Assembly (NCBI GenBank): GCA_002189035.1
Contig: NEEC01000016.1
Span: 124,001-188,000, forward strand
From: Utricularia gibba
Taxonomy: Eukaryota > Streptophyta > Magnoliopsida > Lamiales > Lentibulariaceae
Direction: 5' to 3'
DNA: 64,000 bases
Positions 1 through 12,429 of this stretch are shown here, in pieces. The notes below the pieces were generated by a model. The model was given only the letters and a program-made list of their open reading frames with translations. It was not told where the DNA came from and did not search any database. Position 1 is the stretch's first letter; each line of letters opens with the position of its first letter. The translations under genes and the position numbers were made by a program.

Positions 1-499
1 AGTCCCGGGGCCCGAGCACACCCGTAGAAACGCATGAGAATGCCGCGAAATTCAAGATTTTGACATATATTAACGAATCACGCGTGTTTCGCAAGCCGAG
101 AATTAATTTTCGCATAAAAACGAGCAAAGGAGTCGCAACGTCCCCAATGGCTAGCCATTTTGTGACACCATTGAAGGCTTATATAAGGCCATCCTTCGAG
201 CTTCGAACTTTCCTCGGATGGGCAACTCCCAACACGAAAAACGACCGTCTCGGAATGAGCTTCGAAACGGTATGCTGTGTGTCGCGTGACTCTAAACGGT
301 TTGGACGATGTGGCGTCAATGGCGAAGGCTGCGCGAGGCCACCCCTTAATGTAGGAATTCCCAGGGCCCGAGCACACTCGGAGAAACGCATGAGAATGCC
401 GCGAAATTCAAGATTTTGACATATATTAACGAATCACGCGTGTTTCGCAAGCCGAGAAAATTTTCGCATAAAAACGAGCAAACGAGTCCCAACGTCCCC

Positions 500-545
500 A
501 ATGGCTAGGCCATTTTGTGACACCATTCAAGGCTTATATAGGGCC
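500..545 (+). promoter_or_regulatory. Promoter-like module of the monomer (representative copy)
   Basis: Within each satellite unit lies a 15-bp dyad AATGGC-TAG-GCCATT (500-514 in this copy). It is followed by TTTGTGACACCATT and then TTATATAGGG or TTATATAAGG (534-543 here). In some units the latter includes the perfect palindrome CTTATATAAG. The TATATAGGG form resembles the plant RNA polymerase I core promoter consensus and could also act as a Pol II TATA box. What is seen is the motif and its recurrence. Promoter function is inference only. The block stays readable even in the oldest units, for example near 15,255-15,295, 15,600-15,645 and 15,905-15,960. Confidence 0.35.
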
Positions 546-3500
546 ATCCTTCGAGCTTCGAACTTTCCTCGGATGGGCGCTCCCAACACGAAAAACGACC
601 GTCTCAGAATGAGCTTCGAAACGGTATGCTGTGTGTCGCGTGACTCTAAACGGTTTTGATGTGGCGTCAATTGCGAAGGCTGCGCGAGGCCACCCCTTGG
701 TGTAGGAAGTCCCAGGGCCCGAGCACACCGAGAAACGCATGAGAATGCCGCGAAATTCAAGATTTTGACATATATTAACGAATCACGCGTGTTTCGCAAG
801 CCGAGAATATTTTCGCATAAAAACGAGCAAACGAGTCCAACGTCCCCAATGGCTAGACCATTTTGTGACACCATTCAAGGCTTATATAGGGCCATCCGTC
901 GAGCTTCGAACTTTCCTCGGATGGGCGAACTCCCAACACGAAAAACGACCGTCTCGGAATGAGCTTCGAAACGGTATGCTGTGTGTCGCGTGACTCTAAA
1001 CGGTTTGGACGATGTGGCGTCAATGGCGAAGGCTGCGCGAGGCCACCCCTTGGTGTAGGAATTCCCAGGGCCCGAGCACACCCGAGAAACGCATGAGAAT
1101 GCCGCGAAATTCAGATTTTGACATATATTAACGAATCACGCGTGTTTCGCAAGCCGAGAATAATTTTCGCATAAAAACGAGCAAAGGAGTCGCAACGTCC
1201 CCAATGGCTAGACCATTTTGTGACACCATTCAAGGCTAATATAGGCCATCCTTCGAGCTTCGAACTTTCCTCGGATGGGCGAGCTCCCAACACGAAAAAC
1301 GACCGTCTCAGAATGAGCTTCGAAACGGTATGCTGTGTGTCGCGTGACTCTAAACGGTTTGGACGATGTGGCGTCAATGGCGAAGGCTGCGCGAGGCCAC
1401 CCCTTTGTGGAAGTCCAGGGCCCGAGCACACTCGAGAAACGCATGAGAATGCCGCGAAATTCAAGATTTTGACATATATTAACGAATCACGCGTGTTTCG
1501 CAAGCCGAGAATAATTTTCGCATAAAAACGAGCAAAGGAGTCGCAACGTCCCCAATGGCTAGACCATTTTTGGACACCATTGAAGGCTAATATAAGGCCA
1601 TCCTTCGAGCTTCGAACTTTCCTCGGATGGGCAAGCTCCCAACACGAAAAACCGTCTCGGAATGAGCTTCGAAACGGTATGCTGTGTGTCGCGTGACTCT
1701 AAACGGTTTGGACGATGTGGCGTCAATGGCGAAGGCTGCGCGCGAGGCCACCCCTTAATGTAGGAATTCCCAGGGCCCGAGCACACTCGGAGAAACGCAT
1801 GAGAATGCCGCGAAATTCAAGATTTTGACATATATTAACGAATCACGCGTGTTTCGCAAGCCGAGAATAATTTTCGCATAAAAACGAGCAAACGAGTCCC
1901 AACGTCCCCAATGGCTAGGCCATTTTGTGACACCATTCAAGGCTTATATAGGGCCATCCTTCGAGCTTCGAACTTTCCTCGGATGGGCAACTCCCAACAC
2001 GAAAAACGACCGTCTCGGAATGAGCTTCGAAACGGTATGCTGTGTGTCGCGTGACTCTAAACGGTTTTGGACGATGTGGCGTCAATGGCGAAGGCTGCGC
2101 GAGGCCACCCCTTGGTGTAGGAAGTCCCAGGGCCCGAGCACACCAGAAACGCATGAGAATGCCGCGAAATTCAAGATTTTGACATATATTAACGAATCAC
2201 GCGTGTTTCGCAAGCCGAGATTATTTTCGCATAAAAACGAGCAAACGAGTCCCAACGTCCCCAATGGCTAGGCCATTTGTGACACCATTCAAGGCTTATA
2301 TAGGGCCATCCGTCGAGCTTCGAACTTTCCTCGGATGGGCGAACTCCCAACACGAAAAACGACCGTCTCAGAATGAGCTTCGAAACGGTATGCTGTGTGT
2401 CGCGTGACTCTAAACGGTTTGGACGATGTGGCGTCAATGGCGAAGGCTGCGCGAGGCCACCCCTTAATGTAGGAATTCCCAGGCCCGAGCACACTGAGAA
2501 ACGCATGAGAATGCCGCGAAATTCAAGATTTTGACATATATTAACGAATCACGCGTGTTTCGCAAGCCGAGAATAATTTTCGCATAAAAACGAGCAAAGG
2601 AGTCGCAATGTCCCCAATGGCTAGACCATTTTGACACCATTGAAGGCTAATATAAGGCCATCCTTCGAGCTTCGAACTTTCCTCGGATGGGCAAGCTCCC
2701 AACACGAAAAACGACCGTCTCGGAATGAGCTTCGAAACGGTATGCTGTGTGTCGCGTGACTCTAAACGGTTTGGACGATGTGGCGTCAATGGCGAAGGCT
2801 GCGCGAGGCCACCCCTTAATGTAGGAATTCCCAGGGCCCGAGCACACTCGGAGAAACGCATGAGAATGCCGCGAAATTCAAGATTTTGACATATATTAAC
2901 GAATCACGCGTGTTTCGCAAGCCGAGAACAATTTTCGCATAAAAACGAGCAAACGAGTCCCAACGTCCCCAATGGCTAGGCCATTTTGTGACACCATTCA
3001 AGGCTTATAGGGCCATCCGCTTCGAACTTTCCTCGGATGGGCAACTCCCAACACGAAAAACGACCGTCTCGGAATGAGCTTCGAAACGGTATGCTGTGTG
3101 TCGCGTGACTCTAAACGGTTTGGAGATGTGGCGTCAATGGCGAAGGCTGCGCGAGGCCACCCCTTGGTGTAGGAAGTCCCAGGGCCCGAGCACACGAGAA
3201 ACGCATGAGAATGCCGCGAAATTCAAGATTTTGACATATATTAACGAATCACGCGTGTTTCGCAAGCCGAGAATTATTTTCGCATAAAAACGAGCAAAGG
3301 AGTCGCAACGTCCCCAATGGCTAGGCCATTTTTGTGACACCATTCAAGGCTTATATAGGCCATCCGTCGAGCTTCGAACTTTCTCGGATGGGCGAACTCC
3401 CAACACGAAAAACGACCGTCTCAGAATGAGCTTCGAAACGGTATGCTGTGTGTCGCGTGACTCTAAACGGTTTGGACGATGTGGCGTCAATGGCGAGGCT

Positions 3501-6500
3501 GCGCGAGGCCACCCCTTGGTGTAGGAATTCCCAGGCCCGAGCACACCGAGAAACGCATGAGAATGCGCGAAATTCAAGATTTTACATATATTAACGAATC
3601 ACGCGTGTTTCGCAAGCCGAGAAAAATTTTCGCATAAAAACGAGCAAAGGAGTCGCAACGTCCCCAATGGCTAGCCATTTTGTGACACCATTCAAGGCTA
3701 TATAAGGCCATCCTTCGAGCTTCGAACTTTTCGGATGGCACTCCAACACGAAAAACGATCGTCTCAGAATGAGCTTCGAAACGGTATGCTGTGTGTCGCG
3801 TGACTCTAAACGGTTTGGACGATGTGGCGTCAATGGCGAAGGCTGCGCGAGGCCACCCCTTGGTGTAGGAAGTCCCGGGCCCGAGCACACCCGAGAAACG
3901 CATGAGAATGCCGCGAAATTCAAGATTTTGACATATATTAACGAATCACGCGTGTTTCGCAAGCCGAGAATAATTTTCGCATAAAAACGAGCAAAGGAGT
4001 CGCAACGTCCCCAATGGCTAGACCATTTTGTGACACCATTGAAGGCTATATAGGGCCATCCTTCGAGCTTCGAACTTTCCTCGGATGGGCAAGCTCCCAA
4101 CACGAAAAACGACCGTCTCGGAATGAGCTTCGAAACGGTATGCTGTGTGTCGCGTGACTCTAAACGGTTTGGACGATGTGGCGTCAATGGCGAAGGCTGC
4201 GCGAGGCCACCCCTTAATGTAGGAATTCCCAGGGCCCGAGCACACTCGGAGAAACGCATGAGAATGCCGCGAAATTCAAGATTTTGACATATATTAACGA
4301 ATCACGCGTGTTTCGCAAGCCGAGAAACAATTTTCGCATAAAAACGAGCAAACGAGTCGCAACGTCCCCAATGGCTAGGCCATTTTGTGACACCATTCAA
4401 GGCTTATATAGGGCCATCCTTCGAGCTTCGAACTTTCCTCGGATGGGCAACTTCCAACACGAAAAACGACCGTCTCAGAATGAGCTTCGAAACGGTATGC
4501 TGTGTGTCGCGTGACTCTAAACGGTTTGGACGATGTGGCGTCAATGCGAAGGCTGCGCGAGGCCACCCCTTGGTGTAGGAATTCCCAGGGCCCGAGCACA
4601 CGAGAAACGCATGAGAATGCCGAAATTCAAGATTTTGACATATATTAACGAATCACGCGTGTTTCGCAAGCCGAGAATTATTTTCGCATAAAAACGAGCA
4701 AACGAGTCCCAACGTCCCCAATGGCTAGGCCATTTTGTGACACCATTCAAGGCTTATATAGGGCCATCCGTCGAGCTTCGAACTTTCCTCGGATGGGCGA
4801 ACTCCCAACACGAAAAACGATCGTCTCAGAATGAGCTTCGAAACGGTATGCTGTGTGTCGCGTGACTCTAAACGGTTTGGACGATGTGGCGTCAATGGCG
4901 AAGGCTGCGCGAGGCCACCCCTTGGTGTAGGAATTCCCAGGGCCCGAGCACAAGAAACGCATGAGAATGCCGCGAAATTCAAGATTTTGACATATATTAA
5001 CGAATCACGCGTGTTTCGCAATCCGAGAATAATTTTCGCATAAAAACGAGCAAAGGAGTCGCAACGTCCCCAATGGCTAGCCATTTTGTGACACCATTCA
5101 AGGCTTATATAGGCCATCCGTCGAGCTTCGAACTTTCCTCGGATGGGCGAACTCCCAACACGAAAAACGATCGTCTCAGAATGAGCTTCGAAACGGTATG
5201 CTGTGTGTCGCGTGACTCTAAACGGTTTGGACGATGGCGTCAATGGCGAAGGCTGCGCGAGGCCACCCCTTGGTGTAGGAATCCCGGGCCCGAGCACACC
5301 CGTAGAAACGCATGAGAATGCCGCGAAATTCAAGATTTTGACATATATTAACGAATCACGCGTGTTTCGCAAGCCGAGAATAATTTTCGCATAAAAACGA
5401 GCAAAGGAGTCGCAATGTCCCCAATGGCTAGACCATTTTGTGACACCATTGAAGGCTATATATAAGGCCATCCTTCGAGCTTCGAACTTTCCTCGGATGG
5501 GCAACTCCCAACACGAAAAACGACCGTCTCAGAATGAGCTTCGAAACGGTATGCTGTGTGTCGCGTGACTCTAAACGGTTTGGACGATGTGGCGTCAATG
5601 GCGAAGGCTGCGCGAGGCCACCCCTTGGTGTAGGAAGTCCCAGGGCCCGAGCACACCCGTAGAAACGCATGAGAATGCCGCGAAATTCAAGATTTTGACA
5701 TATATTAACGAATCACGCGTGTTTCGCAAGCCGAGAACAATTTTCGCATAAAAACGAGCAAACGAGTCCCAACGTCCCCAATGGCTAGCCATTTTGTGAC
5801 ACCATTCAAGGCTTATATAGGGCCATCCTTCGAGCTTCGAACTTTCCTCGGATGGGCGTCCCAACACGAAAAACGATCGTCTCAGAATGAGCTTCGAAAC
5901 GGTATGCTGTGTGTCGCGTGACTCTAAACGGTTTGGACGATGTGGCGTCAATGGCGAAGGCTGCGCGAGGCCACCCCTTGGTGTAGGAATTCCCGGGCCC
6001 GAGCACACCCATAGAAAACGCATGAGAATGCCGCGAAATTCAAGATTTTGACATATATTAACGAATCACGCGTGTTTCGCAATCCGAGAATAATTTTCGC
6101 ATAAAAACGAGCAAAGGAGTCGCAACGTCCCCAATGGCTAGACCATTTTGTGACACCATTCAAGGCTAATATAGGCCATCCTTCGAGCTTCGAACTTTCC
6201 TCGGATGGGCGACTCCCAACACGAAAAACGATCGTCTCAGAATGAGCTTCGAAACGGTATGCTGTGTGTCGCGTGACTCTAAACGGTTTGGACGATGTGG
6301 CGTCAATGGCGAAGGCTGCGCGAGGCCACCCTTGTGTAGGAATTCCCGGCCCGAGCACACCCTAGAAACGCATGAGAATGCCGCGAAATTCAAGATTTTG
6401 ACATATATTAACGAATCACGCGTGTTTCGCAATCCGAGAATAATTTTCGCATAAAAACGAGCAAAGGAGTCGCAATGTCCCCAATGGCTAGACCATTTTG

Positions 6501-9500
6501 TGACACCATTCAAGGCTAATATAGGCCATCCGTCGAGCTTCGAACTTTCCTCGGATGGGCGACTCCCAACACGAAAAACGATCGTCTCAGAATGAGCTTC
6601 GAAACGGTATGCTGTGTGTCGCGTGACTCTAAACGGTTTGGACGATGTGGCGTCAATGGCGAAGGCTGCGCGAGGCCACCCCTTGGTGTAGGAAGTCCCG
6701 GGGCCCGAGCACACCCGTAGAAACGCATGAGAATGCCGCGAAATTCAAGATTTTGACATATATTAACGAATCACGCGTGTTTCGCAAGCCGAGATTAGTT
6801 TTCGCATAAAAACGAGCAAACGAGTCCCAACGTCCCCAATGGCTAGGCCATTTTGTGACACCATTCAAGCTTATAAGGCCATCCTTGTGCTTCGAACTTT
6901 GTTTGGATGGGCAAGCTTTCAACACGAAAAACGACCGTCTCGGAATGAGCTTCGAAACGGTATGCTGTGTGTCGCGTGACTCTAAACGGTTTGGAAGATG
7001 TGGCGTCAATTGCGAAGGTTGCGCAAGGCCACCCCTTGGTGTAGGAAGTCCCAGGGCCCGAGCACACCTTGAGAAACGCATGAGAATGCCGCGAAATTCA
7101 AGATTTTGACATATATTAACGAATCACGCGTGTTTCGCAAGCCGAGATTAGTTTTCGCATAAAAACGAGCAAACGAGTCCAACGTCCCCAATGGCTAGGC
7201 CATTTTGTGACACCATTCAAGGCTTATATAGGGCCATCCGTCGAGCTTCGAACTTTCCTCGGATGGGCGAACTCCCAACACGAAAAAACGACCGTCTCAG
7301 AATGAGCTTCGAAACGGTATGCTGTGTGTCGCGTGACTCTAAACGGTTTGGACGATGTGGCGTCAATGGCGAAGGCTGCGCGAGGCCACCCCTTAATGTA
7401 GGAATTCCCAAGCCCGAGCACACTGAGAGAAACGCATGAGAATGCCGCGAAATTCAAGATTTTGACATATATTAACGAATCACGCGTGTTTCGCAATCCG
7501 AGAATAATTTTCGCATAAAAAAGAGCAAAGGAGTCGCGATGTCCCAATGGCTAGACCATTTTGGGACACCATTCAAGGCTTATATAGGGCCATCCGTCGA
7601 GCTTCGAACTTTCCTCGGATGGGCGAACTCCCAACACGAAAAACGATCGTCTCAGAATGAGCTTCGAAACGGTATGCTGTGTGTCGCGTGACTCTAAACG
7701 GTTTGGACGATGTGGCGTCAATGGCGAAGGCTGCGCGAGGCCACCCCTTGGTGTAGGAAGTCCGGGCCCGAGCACACCCGTAGAAACGCATGAGAATGCC
7801 GCGAAATTCAAGATTTTGACATATATTAACGAATCACGCGTGTTTCGCAAGCCGAGAATAATTTTCGCATAAAAACGAGCAAAGGAGTCGCGATGTCCCC
7901 AATGGCTAGACCATTTTGGGACACCATTGAAGGCTATATAAGGCCATCCTTCGAGCTTCGAACTTTCCTCGGATGGGCAAGCTCCCAACACGAAAAACGA
8001 CCGTCTCGGAATGAGCTTCGAAACGGTATGCTGTGTGTCGCGTGACTCTAAACGGTTTGGACGATGTGGCGTCAATGGCGAAGGCTGCGCGAGGCCACCC
8101 CTTGGTGTAGGAAGTCCCGGGCCCGAGCACACCCGAGAAACGCATGAGAATGCCGCGAAATTCAAGATTTTGACATATATTAACGAATCACGCGTGTTTC
8201 GCAAGCCGAGAACAATTTTCGCATAAAAACGAGCAAACGAGTCCCAACGTCCCCAATGGCTAGGCCATTTTGTGACACCATTCAAGGCTTATGTAGGGCC
8301 ATCCGTCGAGCTTCGAACTTTCCTCGGATGGGCGATTTCCCAACACGAAAAACGATCGTCTCAGAATGAGCTTCGAAACGGTATGCTGTGTGTCGCGTGA
8401 CTCTAAACGGGTTTGGACGATGTGGCGTCAATGGCGAAGGCTGCGCGAGGCCACCCCTTGGTGTAGGAAGTCCCGGCCCGAGCACACCCATAGAAACGCA
8501 TGAGAATGCCGCGAAATTCAGGATTTTTACATATATTAACGAATCACGCGTGTTTCGCAATCCGAGAACAATTTTCGCATAAAAACGAGCAAAGGAGTCG
8601 CAACGTCCCCAATGGCTAGGCCATTTTGTGACACCATTCAAGGCTTATATAGGGCCATCCGTCGAGCTTCGAACTTTCCTCGGATGGGCGAACTCCCAAC
8701 ACGAAAAACGATCGTCTTAGAATGAGCTTCGAAACGGTATGCAGTGTGTCGCGTGACTCTAAACGGTTGGACGATGTGGCGTCAATGGCGAAGGCTGCGC
8801 GAGGCCACCCCTTGGTGTAGGAAGTCCCGGCCCGAGCACACATAGAAAACGCATGAGAATGCCGCGAAATTCAGGATTTTACATATATTAACGAATCACG
8901 CGTGTTTCGCAATCCGAGAACAATTTTCGCATAAAAACGAGCAAAGGAGTCGCAATCCCCAATGGCTAGGCCATTTTGTGACACCATTCAAGGCTTATAT
9001 AGGGCCATCCGTCAAGCTTCGAACTTTCCTCGGATGGGCGATTTCCCAACACGAAAAACGATCGTCTTAGAATGAGCTTCGAAACGGGCTGTGTGTCGCG
9101 TGACTCTAAACGGTTTGGACGATGTGGCGTCATGGCGAAGGCTGCGCGAGGCCACCCCTTAATGTAGGAATTCCAAGGGCCCGAGCACACTCGGAGAAAC
9201 GCATGAGAATGCCGCGAAATTCAAGATTTTGACATATATTAACGAATCACGCGTGTTTCGCAATCCGAGAATAATTTTCGCATAAAAACGAGCAAAGGAG
9301 TCGCGATGTCCCCAATGGCTAGACCATTTTGTGAAACCATTCAAGGCTAATATAAGGCCATCCTTCGAGCTTCGAACTTTCCTCGGATGGGCGAAGCTCC
9401 CAACACGAAAAACGATCGTCTCAGAATGAGCTTCGAAACGGTATGCTGTGTGTCGCGTGACTCTAAACGGTTTGGACGATGTGGCGTCAATGGCGAAGGC

Positions 9501-12429
9501 TGCGCGAGGCCACCCCTTGGTGTAGGAAGTCCCAGGCCCGAGCACACCCATAGAAACGCATGAGAATGCTGCGAAATTCAGATTTTACATATATTAACGA
9601 ATCACGCGTGTTTCGCAATCCGAAAAAATTTTCGCATAAAAACGAGCAAAGGAGTCGCAACGTCCCCAATGGCTAGACCATTTTGTGAAACCATTCAAGG
9701 CTAATATAGGCATCCTTTGAGCTTCGAACTTGTTCGGATGGGCGACCTCCCAACACGAAAAACGATCGTCTCAGAATGAGCTTCGAAACGGTATGCTGTG
9801 TGTTGCGTGACTCTAAACGGTTTGGACGATGTGGCGTCAATGGCGAAGGCTGCGCGAGGCCACCCCTTGGTGTAGGAAGTCCCGGGGCCCGAGCACACCC
9901 GTAGAAACGCATGAGAATGCCGCGAAATTCAAGATTTTGACATATATTAACGAATCACGCGTGTTTCGCAAGCCGAGAACAATTTTCGCATAAAAACGAG
10001 CAAACGAGTCCCAACGTCCCCAATGGCTAGGCCATTTTGTGACACCATTCAAGGCTTATATAGGCCATCCGTCGAGCTTCGAACTTTCCTCGGATGGGCA
10101 AGCTCCCAACACGAAAAACGATCGTCTCGGAATGAGCTTCGAAACGGTATGCTGTGTGTCGCGTGACTCTAAACGGTTTGGACGATGTGGCGTCAATGGC
10201 GAAGGCTGCGCGAGGCCACCCCTTAATGTAGGAATTCCCAGGGCCCGAGCACACTCGGAGAAACGCATGAGAATGCCGCGAAATTCAAGATTTTGACATA
10301 TATTAACGAATCACGCGTGTTTCGCAAGCCGAGAACAATTTTCGCATAAAAACGAGCAAACGAGTCCCAACGTCCCCAATGGCTAGGCCATTTTGTGACA
10401 CCATTCAAGGCTTATGTAGGGCCATCCTTGGTGCTTCGAACTTTGTTTGGATGGGCAAGCTTTCAACACAAAAAACGACCATCTCGGAATGAGCTTCGAA
10501 ACGGTATGCTGTGTGTCGCGTGACTCTAAACGGTTTTTAAGATATGCGTCAATTGCGAAGGTTGCGCGAGGCCACCCCTTGGTGTAGGAAGTCCCGGGCC
10601 CGAGCACACCGTAGAAACGCATGAGAATGCCGCGAAAATTAGGATTTTACATATATTAACGAATCTCGCGTGTTTCCCAAGCCGAGATTAGTTTTCGCAT
10701 AAAAACGAGCAAACGAATCCCAACGTCCCCAATGGCTAGGCCATTTTGTGACACCATTCAAGGCTTATATAGGCCATCCGTCGAGCTTCGAACTTTCCTC
10801 GGATGGGCGATTTCCCAACACGAAAAACGATCGTCTCAGAATGAGCTTCGAAACGGTATGCTGTGTGTCGCGTGACTCTAAACGGTTTGGACGATGTGGC
10901 GTCAATGGCGAAGGCTGCGCGAGGCCCCCCCTTGGTGTAGGAATTCCCAGGCCCCGAGCACACTCGGAGAAATGCATGAGAATGCCGCGAAATTCAAGAT
11001 TTTGACATATATTAACGAATCACGCGTGTTTCGCAATCCGAGAATAATTTCGCATAAAAACGAGCAAAGGAGTCGCGATGTCCCCAATGGCTAGACCATT
11101 TTGTGAAACCATTCAAGGCTAATATAAGGCCATCCGTCGAGCTTCGAACTTTCCTCGGATGGGCGACCTCCCAACACGAAAAACGATCGTCTCAGAATGA
11201 GCTTCGAAACGGTATGCTGTGTGTCGCGTGACTCTAAACGGTTTGGACGATGTGGCGTCAATGGCGAAGGCTGCGCGAGGCCACCCCTTGGTGTAGGAAG
11301 TCCCGGGGCCCGAGCACGCCCGTAGAAACGCATGAGAATGCCGCGAAATTCAGGATTTTACATATATTAACGAATCACGCGCGTGTTTCGCAATCCGAGA
11401 ATAATTTTCGCATAAAAACGAGCAAAGGAGTCGCGATGTCCCCAATGGCTAGACCATTTTGGACACTATTGAAGGCTAATATAAGGCCATCCTTCGAGCT
11501 TCGAACTTTCCTCGGATGGGCAAGCTCCCAACACGAAAAACGATCGTCTCGGAATGAGCTTCGAAACGGTATGCTGTGTGTCGCGTGACTCTAAACGGTT
11601 TGGACGATGTGGCGTCAATGGCGAAGGCTGCGCGAGGCCACCCCTTAATGTAGGAATTCCCAGGGCCCGAGCACACTCGGAGAAACGCATGAGAATGCCG
11701 CGAAATTCAAGATTTTGACATATATTAACGAATCACGCGTGTTTCGCAAGCCGAGAACAATTTTCGCATAAAAACGAGCAAACGAGTCCCAACGTCCCCA
11801 ATGGCTAGGCCATTTTGTGACACCATTCAAGGCTTATGTAGGGCCATCCTTGGTGCTTCGAACTTTGTTTGGATGGGCAAGCTTTCAACACAAAAAACGA
11901 CCATCTCGGAATGAGCTTCGAAACGGTATGCTGTGTGTCGTGTGACTCTAAACGGTTTAAGATATGGCGTCAATTGCGAAGGTTGCGCAAGGCCACCCCT
12001 TGGTGTAGGAAGTCCCAGGGCCCGAGCACACCTTGAGAAACGCATGAGAATGCCGCGAAATTCAAGATTTTGACATATATTAACGAATCACGCGTGTTTC
12101 GCAAGCCGAGATTAGTTATCGCATAAAAACGAGCAAACGAGTCCCAACGTCCCCAATGGCTAGGCCATTTTGTGACACCATTCAAGGCTTATATAGGGCC
12201 ATCCGTCGAGCTTCGAACTTTCCTCGGATGGGCAAGCTCCCAACACGAAAAACGATCGTCTCGGAATGAGCTTCGAAACGGTATGCTGTGTGTCGCGTGA
12301 CTCTAAACGGTTTGGACGATGTGGCGTCAATGGCGAAGGCTGCGCAAGGCCACCCCTTTGTGTAGGAAGTCTCAGGGCCCGAGTACACCCAGAGAAACGC
12401 ATTTTAATGCCGCGAAATTCAAGATTTTG